Assembly: GCA_964362915.1 (NCBI GenBank) | Contig: CAYIGH010000009.1 | Coordinates: forward strand, 1 to 33,615 | Source: JAUSIK01 sp964362915 | GTDB taxonomy: Archaea; Nanobdellota; Nanobdellia; Pacearchaeales; GW2011-AR1 | Reading direction: 5' to 3' | Length of the DNA stretch: 33,615 nucleotides | Shown: positions 32,260-33,615 of the stretch, piece after piece | Numbering within the stretch: the first letter of the stretch is position 1 | How the letters are laid out: each line of letters opens with the position of its first letter | Program-made: the position numbers and the translations under genes | The notes under the pieces: model-generated | Databases searched by the model: none | Seen by the model: only the letters and a program-made list of their open reading frames with translations | Told to the model about the DNA's origin: nothing

Positions 32260-32302
32260 AATCCCGCCACCCAGCTGGAAAAGCTGACCGGTGGGGAAGA
32301 TT
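32260..32302 (-). ncRNA. GC-rich stem-loop 3' of ispG (element X)
   Basis: Nested arms pair: AATC/GATT outside, CC/GG, CCACC/GGTGG (32267-32271 with 32290-32294), and CAGCT/AGCTG (32272-32276 with 32282-32286) closing a 5-nt loop; ACC is bulged on one side. Its flanks match element Y at 3956-4001 (12 of 16 bases on one side, TGGGGA on the other). It starts 41 nt after the ispG stop. No clear U-tract. In the remainder of 32144-32342 I find only TATA-like sequence near 32190 and 32330. Confidence 0.4.
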
Positions 32303-32342
32303 ATGATTATATTAAAATAGTAGGATATATAAGGTTTTCTGT

Positions 32343-33479
32343 TTAACCTTCAGAAATTATTTTATCTAGTTCATGTTTCAATCTAGGCAAAACTTCTTCA
32401 TACGAATACGAACCAAGATTTGTGCTTCCTCTTCTTAGATTGACATAATTGGGACCACACCATAATCCTAAATCTGCCTGATCAGTTTCACCTGGCCCAT
32501 TAACGCGACAACCCATAGTTGCAATAGTAACTTTATGCTTTTTTGCATATTGTGTTATCTCTTCAACTTTCTTAGCCAATTCTACATAATCCTCATTTTC
32601 TACTCTGGAACAACCCGGGCAACTAATCAGATTTAATCCATCTGAATCATAATCAACAACTGTTCTAACTCTTCCTTTAGTTATATCTTCAAGCATTTGT
32701 CTTCCCGCATGAACCTCCTTAGTTTTTTCTAAGTTTGGTAATGTAAGTGAAACTCTAATTGTATCACCAATTCCTCTACTAATAAGCTGTTCAAAAGCAA
32801 TTTGCGTTTTAATAATGCCGTTTGGAGGCATGCCGGCTTCAGTAACGCCCAAGTGTAATGGTATATTTGGAAGCTGTTCTGCAAATCTGCGATTTAGTTC
32901 TATTACTTTATATGGGTCGGAATCTTTTAATGAAACACAATAACGAGTAAATCCAATCCTGTCCAATAATGCGCAGTGATAAAATGCACTTTCCAGCATT
33001 GGGGTGATTTTATCATTTGAAGGGTGTTTCTCTTTTATTACAGGATCAACAGAGCCACAATTAATTCCAACACGAATAGCACAGTCATTTTCAGCTGCAA
33101 TTTCTGCAATAAATTTTACTTTATTTTGCCAGGATTTTTCCTTTTCGTGATGATGTAAATGCCCTGGATTATACCGTATTTTATCTACATATGGTGCGAC
33201 TAATTTCGCTAATCTGTAGTTCTCTTGTAAATCTACACTCAAACTGACTTCTGTTTTTTCTCTGATTTTTACAAGAGATGCAACATCTCTTTTACTATCT
33301 ATTGCAACCCTAACTATATCTGCTCCTGCTTCTTCTAATAAAAGTATTTGTTCAATAGTAGAATCTATATTTTGTGTTCTTGTAGAAGCCATACTTTGAA
33401 TAGCTATTGGATTATAATCGCCAATAGTTATTAAGCCTATTTTTACAGCGCGAGTTGGGTTTCTGACAATTTGTTTCAT
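32343..33479 (-). CDS. ispG: 4-hydroxy-3-methylbut-2-enyl diphosphate synthase
   Basis: Converts MEcPP to HMBPP in the MEP isoprenoid pathway. This 378-aa protein has the N-terminal TIM-barrel signature PIAIQSMASTRTQN and the 4Fe-4S cysteines C287 and C290 (SCPGCSR) and C323 with E331 (MGCRVNGPGE). Archaea normally make isoprenoids through modified mevalonate routes, so this gene was probably acquired from bacteria. No other MEP gene is in the window. TATATATAAT at about 33501-33510 lies 26 bp before the ATG, suggesting a leaderless transcript. Confidence 0.95.
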   Translation of the reverse strand: MKQIVRNPTRAVKIGLITIGDYNPIAIQSMASTRTQNIDSTIEQILLLEEAGADIVRVAIDSKRDVASLVKIREKTEVSLSVDLQENYRLAKLVAPYVDKIRYNPGHLHHHEKEKSWQNKVKFIAEIAAENDCAIRVGINCGSVDPVIKEKHPSNDKITPMLESAFYHCALLDRIGFTRYCVSLKDSDPYKVIELNRRFAEQLPNIPLHLGVTEAGMPPNGIIKTQIAFEQLISRGIGDTIRVSLTLPNLEKTKEVHAGRQMLEDITKGRVRTVVDYDSDGLNLISCPGCSRVENEDYVELAKKVEEITQYAKKHKVTIATMGCRVNGPGETDQADLGLWCGPNYVNLRRGSTNLGSYSYEEVLPRLKHELDKIISEG

Positions 33480-33511
33480 AATCTTCTAATGAGCGCGGAA
33501 TATATATAATT

Positions 33512-33614
33512 TTAGTTGATTATAATTATCCCTTCACAACCGCCAATGGTTTCAATCTCATTCTTATGAATCTATAAAAGCTCTCATTCTATATCTACCG
33601 AGCTCTACAATTGT
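33512..33614 (-). pseudogene. Possible broken C-terminus entering from the right edge
   Basis: The minus strand reads TIVELGRYRMRAFIDS from the window edge to a stop near 33567; the next frame continues with HKNEIETIGGCEG to TAA at 33512. The two pieces could be one frameshifted gene end. The family is unknown and the reading short. Otherwise 33480-33615 holds only the ispG promoter. Confidence 0.25.
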
Positions 33615-33615
33615 T

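Noticed and set aside
1..33615. tRNA or rRNA genes
   Set aside because: I saw no cloverleaf with the conserved T-loop and D-loop bases and no rRNA-like stretch; the GC-rich islands do not fold as tRNA.

Overview
The window looks like a chromosomal segment of a small AT-rich archaeon, most plausibly a DPANN lineage of the Woesearchaeota/Pacearchaeota kind. This is inferred from gene content, not from a marker gene. Archaeal-type enzymes are present: a short triosephosphate isomerase, a DhnA-type aldolase and a cupin glucose-6-phosphate isomerase. Many starts have a TATA box about 25 bp upstream and no room for a leader (253, 8427, 15118, 26846, 30263, 31658, 33479). Several bacterial-looking genes sit beside these: type I GAPDH, Zwf, 6-phosphogluconolactonase, IspG and an Amidase_3 protein.

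The backbone is a dispersed set of sugar-phosphate genes: tpiA (4.1 kb), an operon of transaldolase, truncated acetyltransferase, cupin PGI, two tiny membrane proteins and aldolase (13.7 to 11.2 kb, minus strand), rpiB (15.1 kb), rpe (16.3 kb), pgk-pgl (19.4 to 17.5 kb), gap (20.6 kb), full-length transketolase (26.5 kb) and zwf (30.3 kb). Together they give the first two oxidative pentose-phosphate steps, the whole non-oxidative branch, and glycolysis/gluconeogenesis between glucose-6-P/fructose-6-P and 3-phosphoglycerate, apart from a phosphofructokinase or fructose bisphosphatase. No 6-phosphogluconate dehydrogenase, enolase or pyruvate kinase lies in the window. The right end carries ispG of the MEP isoprenoid pathway, unusual for an archaeon.

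Between these genes is accessory DNA. At the left end an overlapping three-gene operon joins an MNT nucleotidyltransferase, a HEPN protein and a Cas4/RecB-like nuclease behind a 16-bp perfect palindrome. A second nucleotidyltransferase pair lies at 26.8 to 27.6 kb. Secreted proteins include a dockerin-bearing 606-aa protein, a metallophosphoesterase and a 911-aa Cys-rich N-acetylmuramoyl-L-alanine amidase. Decayed genes are frequent: a DUF1059 paralogue with an internal TAG, a relE toxin, a PIN remnant, a methyltransferase tail, a DDE transposase tail and several frameshifted ORFs.

The main non-gene discovery is a tiny transposable element present twice (17130-17222 and 20750-20822, opposite orientation). 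It has 13-bp imperfect terminal inverted repeats beginning TATAGT and an internal stem that differs by paired changes. Each copy splits a coding sequence that becomes continuous again if the element and one TA are removed. Two GC-rich structured elements (about 3956-4001 and 32260-32302) resemble one another and lie 41 to 56 nt downstream of minus-strand genes. Hairpins typical of IS200/IS605 ends mark two further scars, at 8.2 and 10.2 kb.
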